Assembly (NCBI RefSeq): GCF_900111075.1
Contig: NZ_FOFZ01000011.1
Span: 1 to 64,000, forward strand
DNA length: 64,000 bases
From: Flavobacterium frigoris
GTDB lineage: Bacteria > Bacteroidota > Bacteroidia > Flavobacteriales > Flavobacteriaceae
Reading direction: 5' to 3'
Shown: piece by piece, positions 1-7,511 of the stretch
Position numbering within the stretch: position 1 is the stretch's first letter
Layout: each line of letters begins with the position of its first letter
Notes under the pieces: model-generated
Told to the model about the DNA's origin: nothing
The model's input: the letters and a program-made list of their open reading frames with translations, nothing else
Databases searched by the model: none
Program-made: the position numbers and the translations under genes

Positions 1-42
1 AATAAAAAAATGTAAATTTGAACAGAAATTAGCTCATTATTT

Positions 43-89
43 TGTGGCACATCATGACCGGAATTAGTGGCACATCATGACTGGAATAT
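43..89. repeat. Tandem 23-bp repeat, possible IS21-type terminus
   Basis: Two copies in direct tandem, at 44-66 and 67-89, share GTGGCACATCATGA followed by CYGGAAT and differ at only three bases. Tandem terminal repeats starting TGTGGCAC are typical of IS21-family ends, so this may be the end of such an element. No istA or istB gene follows to the right, so the element is either truncated or lies off the window. Identification is by resemblance only. Confidence 0.45.
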
Positions 90-340
90 ACAATTTTATC
101 GATCTTAACACGGTAGTTAGTTTCAGACAAATATTAAATACAACAGCTTATGATGCTACTATAGAGCGCTCTTTAGATAATATTACTGCGTTTTTGAGTA
201 AAAAATTTCCTGATCAAAGATTTGAAGTATTTTTTGAATTTCGTAGTGCGAGTAAATTAATTAGAGAAAAGAAAAAGCTCAGCAATGTAGAGCTGGCTAA
301 TTTGGCTAATATTTTAACAATATTGTATACCTATGTTTAG
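77..340 (+). CDS. Small hypothetical protein (87 aa)
   Basis: Not recognised. The frame has a stop at 65-67, so ATG 77 is the earliest start, and that start lies inside the second tandem repeat. No clear ribosome binding site is visible. The product is soluble-looking, lysine- and phenylalanine-rich, with no signal peptide or membrane segment. It may be a fused or truncated gene end created by an insertion-element remnant rather than an independent gene. Confidence 0.3.
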   Translation: MTGIYNFIDLNTVVSFRQILNTTAYDATIERSLDNITAFLSKKFPDQRFEVFFEFRSASKLIREKKKLSNVELANLANILTILYTYV

Positions 341-727
341 TTGATTTGTTGTGCATTTTGATAGTTGTGAACCCTTTCGGGAGAAAAGATTTTTTATTAT
401 TAATTTTCTAGAGGGTTATAGTTGATAAGTAGAGTTTTGTAGGAATTAATTTTGTACATATTAAAAAATGACTTGGTTTAGTAGTTGATCCAAGTCATTT
501 TTTATTTTGTGAATAGGAAAGAAGTCGACCTTGGTACTTTTATTTTTGCAAACAATTTAAAAGAGGGTAGGAACGGTAGGGCTTTGTGAAAGGATTACTG
601 TAACAAAATATTATGTTATAGTTTTGCTAAACGCTGATTTTCATTGTAATTGAGTTCTTTTATCAGTTCTTGTAAAGTAATTGTGTTATAATGGCTAAAA
701 GCAAATATGTTTTATTGATGTTGATTT
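341..727. other. Intergenic region with a terminator hairpin
   Basis: This 387-base stretch has no convincing gene. Its only clear structure is the hairpin at 463-503. The rest is AT-rich sequence in which I see nothing else. Confidence 0.6.
463..503. terminator. Bidirectional terminator hairpin
   Basis: A perfect 14-bp stem pairs AAAAAATGACTTGG (463-476) with CCAAGTCATTTTTT (490-503) around a 13-base loop. The A run and T run make it usable from both directions: for the small ORF upstream and for the oxidoreductase gene read from the right. Confidence 0.8.
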
Positions 728-1444
728 TTAATCGCAACCATCAATGTCGCAACTATTTCCATCATTCGTCTCTATCAAAGTAACTTTTGATTTAAAATCA
801 CCCTCTTCCCATACTTTTTCTAGTGTTTTTACGAATGTTTCCACGTGTTGAGCACCAGAAACTGCGTATTTGTTATCGAAAACAAAGAAGGGAACTCCTT
901 GTACTCCTATTTGTTGCGCCATTTCAATGTCTTCTTTTACGGCAGTTGCGTAGGTGTCAGAATGTAATAGGGTTTGAATTTCTGTTGCATCAAGTCCAAC
1001 CTGGATTCCTAGATTAGTCAAGGTTACTATGTCGTTTATATTCAGGCCATCTGTTAAATAGGCTTTAAACAATAGTTCCTCTAGTTCATTTGATTTATTA
1101 TGTTTCTTGGCCAAGTGTAAGAGTCGGTGTGCATTGAAAGAATTGGCCATTATTGCTTTTTCAAAATGAAAGTCTAATCCAGAGTTTTTAGCATTTAGAG
1201 TCATGCTATCCATCATTTCCTGTGCCCACTCTTTGTCTTTGCGGTATTTTTCGGCTAGATGTTCAGCCATATTATCATTTTCCGATGCTATAAAATTAGC
1301 ATCAAGTTGGAAGCTTTTCCATTCAATTTCGACATTCTCTGCATGCGGGAATTGCTGTAATGCTCCTTCAATTCTTCGTTTTCCTATATAGCAATAAGGA
1401 CACATGATGTCCGACCAAATTTGTATTTTTAATTTATTTTCCAT
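728..1444 (-). CDS. DsbA family oxidoreductase (FrnE-like)
   Basis: A thioredoxin-fold protein of 238 residues, the usual FrnE size. The redox motif CPYC is at residues 15-18, right after the first beta strand, and a cis-proline loop (GVQGVPFFVF) lies near residue 185, followed by SGAQ. There is no signal peptide, so it acts in the cytoplasm as a dithiol-disulfide oxidoreductase or isomerase. The C-terminal tail holds two more cysteines (C232 and C237), which FrnE-type proteins can use as a second redox pair. The gene is a single transcription unit, preceded by a 16-bp palindrome. Annotation pipelines sometimes call this family 2-hydroxychromene-2-carboxylate isomerase-like. Confidence 0.88.
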   Translation of the reverse strand: MENKLKIQIWSDIMCPYCYIGKRRIEGALQQFPHAENVEIEWKSFQLDANFIASENDNMAEHLAEKYRKDKEWAQEMMDSMTLNAKNSGLDFHFEKAIMANSFNAHRLLHLAKKHNKSNELEELLFKAYLTDGLNINDIVTLTNLGIQVGLDATEIQTLLHSDTYATAVKEDIEMAQQIGVQGVPFFVFDNKYAVSGAQHVETFVKTLEKVWEEGDFKSKVTLIETNDGNSCDIDGCD

Positions 1445-1818
1445 TTGTATTTTTTTAAGCTAATTTTCTCATTTGTATATACAAATTTAATCAATTGCTT
1501 TTATACGGAAGTAGTCTTTATGTTTTTATTGGGAGTTTTAATAGCACACATATTTCAAAACAAATTGCGAGTAGGGGAGTAGCAAGTTTGAGATTGTAGT
1601 GTAAGTATTTAAGAGATCGTAACCCTTAGTAAATCTTGAAAGTACTTTTGTTTTAGTATTTGTATGCTCTTATAGTTAAAAATGTAAACTTAATTAGGAT
1701 ATGATATACAAACTTTTCGTTCCAGTTTGGTAAGAGTGCAAATAATTCGACACTTAAAACATGCTTAAAATAGCTTTGAAAAGTTATCGTTATTATTGCT
1801 CTTTTATAGGTGCTTTCT
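1445..1818. other. Intergenic region
   Basis: A 374-base gap between the start of the oxidoreductase gene and the end of the sensor kinase gene. Apart from the palindrome at 1471-1486 I see no ORF, hairpin terminator or clear promoter in it. Confidence 0.6.
1471..1486. promoter_or_regulatory. 16-bp perfect palindrome upstream of the FrnE-like gene
   Basis: ATTTGTATATACAAAT is a perfect palindrome ending 27 bases before the start codon at 1444. Its position in the promoter or leader region and its symmetry suggest an operator for a dimeric regulator. The regulator is unknown. AT-rich palindromes can also occur by chance. Confidence 0.4.
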
Positions 1819-3864
1819 TTAAACGTTTATTGGTAAAGTGAATTTAAATTCGCTTCCCTTTTTAGCAATGCTTTGAACCCATATTTTACCTCCTAGTTTT
1901 TCAATGAATTCCTTGCACAAAACCAGCCCTAATCCGTTTCCTTCTTCATTTCCCGTACCTATTTTTGATTTATTAAAATCTGCTGTAAAAATGTTTTCAA
2001 TTTCAGTTTGTGACATGCCTATGCCCTCGTCTTTAATTGTAACTTCAACAAAATCATTTTTCGCTATGGAAGTGACTGCTATTTCTCCATTAGAAGTAGA
2101 ATATTTTATGGCATTGGATATTAAATTTCGTAAAACTGTACCTAACATGTTCTCGTCTGCAGCGACACAAGTGTTTTTATCAACATTTATAATTATTGAA
2201 ACTTTCTTATGTAGTGCTTGTATTTCAAGTAGTTTTATCTCATCTGTAAGCAAATTTAAAAGTAGGATACTTTTAGTTTTAAGAATAGTCTCTTGACTTA
2301 TTGCCCAAATAAATAACTCATTTAAAATAGCGGAAGCTTTGCGAGCTGCTTCATTAATGGATCTCAAAAACAACATCTTTTCGTTCTTATCTAGGGAAGT
2401 ACCGTCATCAATCATTAGTTCTGTGAGGCCTTCTATTGAACTTAACGGATTCTTTAAATCATGTGCTAGAATTTTAAAGAACTTATCTTTTGCACTGTTT
2501 AAAGCTTTTAAGTGATCTCGCTGAAGAAGAATTTCATCGTTCATTACGCTAATCTGTTCGCTTTTGGCTGCTAATAATTTGTAAGACTTCTTTTTTGCGG
2601 TCTGTTGTATTATTAAAAACGCAATAAAACCGATAGATACAGAAAAAATAAAAACAAAAAAATAATTCAATCTTTTTTTAGATTGTAATTTTAGCTCAGT
2701 ATTTTCATTTTTTATTGTTAAGTCATTTATGGTGACTAATTTTTTCTCATGATCAATCAACTGTTGAAATAATTGAATTGTTCCATCATTGCTGTCGGAA
2801 AGCATTTTTTCTTTTACTTCAATATATTGATTTTTATATTTTAGTGCAGTTTTAAAATTTTTGAGTTTTTCATATGCTTTTGATAACGTTAATAAATTAA
2901 TATTTTGATAGTACAAATCATCAATTGCTATACTTAACTCCTGACTTTTATTAGCATAATTAATCGCTTCTATGAAATTATTTTGTTCGTATTTTATAGT
3001 TGCAACATTCAAATAAATTAATGCAATCATTGCTTGGTTATGAATCCTTTGAGAAATAGACAAGGATTTTGCAAAATATTCCAAGGCTCGATCATATTCT
3101 TTTAAAATAATGTAAGTGTCGCCTATATTGTTATAGTTTACCGCTACACCATAGTCATCTTTAAGTGAAATGAGTATTTCGTTTGACTTGGTGTAAAAAT
3201 CTAACCCTTTATCAAAATTGCCACCATCTGTAATAGAATTAGCAATGCTGGTATAACAATAAGCCACTCCATTTTGGTCATTATTTTTTTTATAAAGTTC
3301 TAATGCTTTATTAAAATAGTCAACAGAAATAGTGTAATTTTTTTTCTTATAATATATATTTCCAATTCGAGAATACACTTTTGCGATTCCTATTTCGTCT
3401 TTAATCTTACTATAGATATTTAAAGCGCGTAAATAACTTTTAAAAGCTTTGTCTTCAGAGTAAGAGTACTCATAATCGCTCCCCATATAAATATTAACCA
3501 AAGCTAGTTTCTTGTTATCTTTTAGTTCGACTAGCAATAAAGACGCCTTTTCAAAATATTTAATCGCTTCTATATAGTGATATCGATTATGATAAAACTT
3601 GGCTTCGCTTAGTAATACTTCTGCTAGTTGAGCTTTAGAATCCACTGAGTATGCTAGTGCTGTTGCTTTATCAAAATATAAAGTAGCAGAATCCAAGTGC
3701 TTTATTGAGTAGCTATTTGCTTTTTTAAGTAGAGATGCTATTTCATTGTTGGAAAAAGAATTAATTGTAACATTCAATTCCTCTTCTTTAGTATTTAAAA
3801 TATCTTGTCCCAATACAAGGCTCGAAAACCCTATTATTATTAAAAATAAAAAATACTTTTTCAT
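1819..3864 (-). CDS. TPR-repeat sensor histidine kinase
   Basis: Two-component sensor kinase of 681 residues. The N-terminus (MKKYFLFLIIIGFSSLVLGQ) is a signal peptide. Residues of about 60-370 form tetratricopeptide repeats, probably periplasmic. A membrane segment lies near residues 398-420, followed by a short coiled coil. The H box FFKILAHDLKNP carries the phosphoacceptor His468. The N box (NLISNAIKYS), G1 (DEGIGMS) and G2 (GNGLGLVLCKEF) of the HATPase domain are intact. A TTG at 3891 would add nine residues, but the ATG at 3864 puts the signal peptide at the very start and is preferred. No response regulator gene is adjacent, so the partner must be elsewhere. Confidence 0.9.
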   Translation of the reverse strand: MKKYFLFLIIIGFSSLVLGQDILNTKEEELNVTINSFSNNEIASLLKKANSYSIKHLDSATLYFDKATALAYSVDSKAQLAEVLLSEAKFYHNRYHYIEAIKYFEKASLLLVELKDNKKLALVNIYMGSDYEYSYSEDKAFKSYLRALNIYSKIKDEIGIAKVYSRIGNIYYKKKNYTISVDYFNKALELYKKNNDQNGVAYCYTSIANSITDGGNFDKGLDFYTKSNEILISLKDDYGVAVNYNNIGDTYIILKEYDRALEYFAKSLSISQRIHNQAMIALIYLNVATIKYEQNNFIEAINYANKSQELSIAIDDLYYQNINLLTLSKAYEKLKNFKTALKYKNQYIEVKEKMLSDSNDGTIQLFQQLIDHEKKLVTINDLTIKNENTELKLQSKKRLNYFFVFIFSVSIGFIAFLIIQQTAKKKSYKLLAAKSEQISVMNDEILLQRDHLKALNSAKDKFFKILAHDLKNPLSSIEGLTELMIDDGTSLDKNEKMLFLRSINEAARKASAILNELFIWAISQETILKTKSILLLNLLTDEIKLLEIQALHKKVSIIINVDKNTCVAADENMLGTVLRNLISNAIKYSTSNGEIAVTSIAKNDFVEVTIKDEGIGMSQTEIENIFTADFNKSKIGTGNEEGNGLGLVLCKEFIEKLGGKIWVQSIAKKGSEFKFTLPINV

Positions 3865-4216
3865 CCTGGTAAATATATGTATGCTTTGCAATTCTATTGT
3901 AAATTATATCGTAGTATGGTTCATTTGTTACCTATAAAAAACATTGGTCATGACTTAAATAGTATATGCTAATTTGTAAAGAAATTTATTTGAATAATGA
4001 GTATTTCATACAAGCTGTGAAGTTAGACTAAAGAAAGGTTAAAATGCAAATTAATACGTTAAAGTGTAATTAAATTCTGGAACTATATGTTAATTACTAT
4101 AGTCACTGTTCATATTCTTAGTAATTATATGACTGTTCTAACTGTGTTTATTGGTCGCAAATAGAGTGTAAAACTATGTACTTTCAGTGCATCTCGCTTT
4201 AGCTTCTAAAAAATGT

Positions 4217-4300
4217 TAACACCGCAGATTAGCAATACAACATGCAGACTTTAAGTATTACAACCAAATTTATGGACTTTAAGTCCATAGTGGTTTAGTT
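4217..4300 (-). repeat. REP-like palindromic element, copy 1
   Basis: The core TATGGACTT-T-AAGTCCATA (4271-4289) is an almost perfect palindrome flanked by AACCA/TGGTT arms. On the minus strand the element starts AACTAAACCAC and ends TCTGCGGTGT. A decayed relative with the same two ends lies at 23101-23212. Such palindromes with flanking arms resemble REP elements associated with Y1 (RAYT) transposases, but no transposase gene is present here. Confidence 0.4.
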
Positions 4301-4441
4301 TTCTTTTAATTATACTTTTTTTTTATTGAAAAACGTTGCTTTTACAAATCTTGATAATTTGTTATTGATAGGATACTATTTTTCTTTTAGTGATCCCACC
4401 AAATAGTAATCTTGGACAAAAGCCGTGGTAAGTTCAATACT

Positions 4442-4522
4442 TTTCTGAGAAAGGCATAAGAAAACAAGCTGCGTTAAAGCAGTAATAATATTAAAGCAAC
4501 GTTAATATTATTTTCTCAGGAA
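4442..4522. other. Nested inverted repeats, possible structured RNA
   Basis: An outer helix of ten pairs (4442-4451 with 4513-4522, one G-U) encloses two hairpins: CTGC/GCAG at 4469-4482, and an 11-bp perfect stem AATAATATTAA (4484-4494) with TTAATATTATT (4502-4512) and a 7-base loop. Together this is a three-way-junction fold. Its strand and role are unknown. It lies about 105 bases upstream of the sigma-54-like promoter. Confidence 0.4.
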
Positions 4523-4626
4523 TTATTATCCTCTATTCCAATTGGGATTTAATAGGTTGAATTTCAAGATGGTAATACACAAAAAACAGTCACTATTCTA
4601 TAGTTAGGGAAACCTTAATTTATTCT

Positions 4627-4643
4627 TTGGCACGCTAGTTGAA
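4627..4643 (+). promoter_or_regulatory. Sigma-54-like promoter
   Basis: TTGGCACG-CTAG-TTGAA closely matches the sigma-54 consensus YTGGCACG-N4-TTGCW. The -24 GG is intact, and the -12 GC is GA here. It would start transcription near 4655, some 65 bases before the ATG at 4720. No RpoN or activator gene is in the window to support it. Confidence 0.5.
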
Positions 4644-4719
4644 TATCTCATTTCAAATAACAATGAAATAGCGTAAGCCGAAAAGCTCAAGAGTAGGCAA
4701 AACACAAAATATAAATATC

Positions 4720-5367
4720 ATGAAAAAAATTACCTTTTTAGTAGCTAGTATTCTCTTAATTGGAGGTAGTGTAGCAAATGCAACAGTTAAAAATAACTTG
4801 CCAAATGCAACAAGAGTTGCTGTGGATTTTAGAAATGCGGAACCAATTATTTTCACAGAAGGTGGAATTGAGTTCTACTTGTTTGCCGATGGACAATTTG
4901 ATTTTAATGCACGGCCTTTTGCTCGAGATAAATCTTTTAAACCGAATAGAAGAGGCAATGGAAATAGAAACTATGGTACAGCTGCTTCTTTTCGGAGAGA
5001 TAATTACGGTGTAAAAGTGGAATACAATAGAAGAGGGAATATAACACGTATTGGAAATGTTTCTATCAATTTTGATTCAAATGATAGAATTAAACGTATC
5101 GGCTCTGTTCAAATGTCTTACAATCGTTATTCTTTAGAACGTGTAGGTGGTTTAGAGATTATCTATAACCGTCGTGGTCAAATTGTTGATACTTATGGTT
5201 CTGTAAAAGGTGTTAGAGGGTATGCAAGTAACCAAAACAACAATAATGACTATGTAATTAATAGAAATGTAAGTGATCGTGATTATAGAGTGAACGATAC
5301 TAAAGTCGTACAACGAGATACTAGAGTTGCAACTACTATAGATGTAAGAATCGTAAAAAGAAACTAG
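4720..5367 (+). CDS. Secreted repeat protein of unknown function
   Basis: A 215-residue protein with a clear signal peptide (MKKITFLVASILLIGGSVANA). The mature part contains short imperfect repeats of the form YNRRGN-I-RIG-V-I-F, at about residues 106-165 (EYNRRGNITRIGNV, DRIKRIGSVQMSYNR, GLEIIYNRRGQI). It is rich in Asn, Arg and Tyr and has a polar, disordered tail from about residue 170. Related exported proteins occur widely in flavobacteria without a known function. It is monocistronic, with its own sigma-54-like promoter and a weak terminator, which suggests expression under a specific condition. Confidence 0.75.
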   Translation: MKKITFLVASILLIGGSVANATVKNNLPNATRVAVDFRNAEPIIFTEGGIEFYLFADGQFDFNARPFARDKSFKPNRRGNGNRNYGTAASFRRDNYGVKVEYNRRGNITRIGNVSINFDSNDRIKRIGSVQMSYNRYSLERVGGLEIIYNRRGQIVDTYGSVKGVRGYASNQNNNNDYVINRNVSDRDYRVNDTKVVQRDTRVATTIDVRIVKRN

Positions 5368-5394
5368 TTATTTATATATAATTGATAGTAAATG

Positions 5395-5426
5395 TCCCGT
5401 TGGTAATTGTATTAGCGGGATTTTTG
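5395..5426 (+). terminator. Weak rho-independent terminator
   Basis: TCCCG (5395-5399) pairs with CGGGA (5416-5420), followed by TTTTTG. The stem is short and the loop large. Its location just after the stop codon of the secreted protein gene supports a terminator role. Confidence 0.5.
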
Positions 5427-5525
5427 CTTTGATTAGTAACAGTATTAAAAAGCTTTTCATAGAAAAATAGCTTAGCTTATTTGGGTTGCCTTAAATATTA
5501 AAATTGATTAGAGTCTACAATCATA

Positions 5526-5906
5526 TTATTTGTCTGAGAAATAGTTTTTTATAAATTGATGTTGTTCCGCAGGATTCATCTGATCGGTATTTGTGATTTC
5601 GATTTTTGTTTTTAGAAATCGATCGTCTTCACTTAATACATCGAAGAGTTCGGTTTTTGCATTTGTGGGGCCAAAAATAATTATTCTGTCGTAGTTTTTT
5701 ATTTTACTAGCTATTTTATAATAATAAGTTTGTAAAAGACGATCTCTTTTCTCTAATAGTGCAGCCAGTGTTTTAATAGGGTATAGTTTAGTCGATTCAA
5801 AAGAAGTCGATTCGGCTTTTATTATTTCAAAGGAATTTGAAGTAAATCCTGTTAAATAAGGGATGGAATAATCCATCCATATTCCCATTTTCTTTGGTAG
5901 TCCCAT
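5526..5906 (-). CDS. Small conserved protein, possible eRF1-domain-3-like fold
   Basis: A 126-residue soluble protein without a signal peptide. It opens with GIWMDYSIPYL and contains an alpha/beta stretch YDRIIIFGPTNAKTELFDVL followed by an ITNTDQMNPAEQ segment. This pattern recalls small flavobacterial proteins related to the last domain of release-factor-like (eRF1/Pelota) proteins, which bind translation components. That assignment is from remembered resemblance and is uncertain. The gene is monocistronic and reads convergently with the upstream secreted protein gene. Confidence 0.6.
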   Translation of the reverse strand: MGLPKKMGIWMDYSIPYLTGFTSNSFEIIKAESTSFESTKLYPIKTLAALLEKRDRLLQTYYYKIASKIKNYDRIIIFGPTNAKTELFDVLSEDDRFLKTKIEITNTDQMNPAEQHQFIKNYFSDK

Positions 5907-6072
5907 TTTATCTATATTTTAATTAGACTTAAAGTTCAGTTTTTTAGGTGTTAATGTATCTGATAATAAGGTGTTTGTCTTATTTTCTAAAGGCAAATAG
6001 TAATAAAGTGTCGATTAGTGGAAACGAATTATTTTTAAACGGGGGTGTTGTATGTATAAACTGAAGAGAGCA

Positions 6073-6107
6073 AAAAAAAACCATTCGTCGCGACGAATGT
6101 TTTTTTT
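6073..6107. terminator. Terminator of the nuo operon
   Basis: CATTCGTCG (6082-6090) and CGACGAATG (6091-6099) form a perfect 18-bp palindrome flanked by an A run and a T run. It stands 21 bases beyond the nuoN stop codon and ends the complex I transcript. It could also act on the other strand. Confidence 0.85.
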
Positions 6108-6127
6108 GTATAGTTTTAAAAGATAGT

Positions 6128-7498
6128 TTAAGCTAATAGATCCAAAACATATGATGGAAACAAACCTAATGCAATATTCAAGACAATCGCTATTACTGCA
6201 ACTGCATAAATAACAACGGGAGTTCCTGTTCTTTCTTCGTTAGGCTCTTTGGTATACATTGCCATGATCAATTTAAAGTAGTATCCTACGCTTATAATTG
6301 AGTTGATTACTGCAACGATCACTAAAGCAATAAAACCTGCTTGTAACATGTTATTGAATAAAAACAATTTGGCAAAGAAACCTGCGAATATTGGAATTCC
6401 GGCCATAGACAATAAGGAAGCAGTTAAGATTGCCGCTAATAGTGGGTTCGTTTTTCCTAATCCATGGAAATTAGCCATGTCTTCATTTTCGTTGTTTTTA
6501 CAAACATAGATTATTACACTAAAGGCAGCGATTCCCGCCAATGAGTAAGCTGAGGTATAATACAATAATGTTCCAGCTGCGTTTGTCGTGTTCAGTAAAG
6601 TCATTAACATAAAACCTGCATGTGAAATTCCAGAGAAAGCTAAGATACGTTTTACGTTTACTTGACGCAATGCCATTATATTTCCTACGGTCATCGAAGC
6701 CATGGAAATGATGACAATAACTATTTGAAATGAAGGCGAAATATTCGCATTCATAATCGTTAGCAATTTAAATAAAGTGGCAATAGCTACTACTTTTGCC
6801 AATGTACTCATTAAAGCAGTAGTTAAAGTAGGAGATCCTTCGTAAACATCAGGAGCCCAGAAATGAAAAGGTACTGCGGCAATTTTGAAAAACATTCCGA
6901 TAGTAACTAGTACAATCCCAATTGGGAACCAAACTGGCAATTCAGCTGATTGTGATAATTCACTAATTTCGATAACATCAAAACTTCCCATCGCTCCGTA
7001 AATTAAACAGATACCGAAAAGGATAATTCCTGAAGCGAAAGATCCCATTAAGAAATATTTTAATCCAGCTTCATTACTTTTTATACTCAATCTGTTGCTT
7101 GCCGCCAAAATGTATAGGGCAATAGATAATACTTCAATCCCTAAAAAGAACATAGCTAAGTTTCCAAAAGAAACCATCGCAACAGTTCCTGCCAATAAAA
7201 ATACTTTTATGGCAATAAAATCAGAGATCTTAGTTTGGTGATGCTCATAGAATTTATGGCTCAAGGCCACTAAGAAAATGGTTAATATGATAAACAAACC
7301 ACTGAATGCAGTTGAAAATTTACTCACAATAATCATGTTGTTGTAGTAGGTGGCAGGAGAATTAAATTCTGAGATATCAAGACCAAGTATAGCAAGTAAC
7401 CCAATAATTGTTATCGGAATAATGGCTTTTCTTAAATCGAAAATTTCAAATAAAAGGCATAAAACACCTAATCCTATTATAGCTATTAATGTATTCAT
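6128..7498 (-). CDS. nuoN: NADH-quinone oxidoreductase subunit N
   Basis: Antiporter-like membrane subunit of complex I, 456 residues. The sequence is almost entirely transmembrane helices, about 13-14 of them. The proton-antiporter core includes the conserved lysines in MFFKIAAVPFHFWAPDVYEG and in LMSTLAKVVA, which take part in proton pumping. It is the last gene of the nuo operon, 13 bases after nuoM, and is followed directly by the operon terminator. Length and motif positions match NuoN. Confidence 0.96.
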   Translation of the reverse strand: MNTLIAIIGLGVLCLLFEIFDLRKAIIPITIIGLLAILGLDISEFNSPATYYNNMIIVSKFSTAFSGLFIILTIFLVALSHKFYEHHQTKISDFIAIKVFLLAGTVAMVSFGNLAMFFLGIEVLSIALYILAASNRLSIKSNEAGLKYFLMGSFASGIILFGICLIYGAMGSFDVIEISELSQSAELPVWFPIGIVLVTIGMFFKIAAVPFHFWAPDVYEGSPTLTTALMSTLAKVVAIATLFKLLTIMNANISPSFQIVIVIISMASMTVGNIMALRQVNVKRILAFSGISHAGFMLMTLLNTTNAAGTLLYYTSAYSLAGIAAFSVIIYVCKNNENEDMANFHGLGKTNPLLAAILTASLLSMAGIPIFAGFFAKLFLFNNMLQAGFIALVIVAVINSIISVGYYFKLIMAMYTKEPNEERTGTPVVIYAVAVIAIVLNIALGLFPSYVLDLLA

Positions 7499-7511
7499 TT
7501 TTTTTATTTGA

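Larger units (their letters stand above)
3865..4719. other. Long intergenic region with structured elements
   Basis: About 850 bases without a convincing gene, between divergently read genes. It holds a REP-like palindrome (4217-4300), a nested inverted-repeat structure (4442-4522) and a sigma-54-like promoter (4627-4643), each listed separately. No translated frame in it looks like a protein. Confidence 0.7.

Noticed and set aside
3865..3891. TTG start nine residues upstream of the sensor kinase
   Set aside because: The ATG at 3864 places the signal peptide at the N-terminus and is a stronger start.
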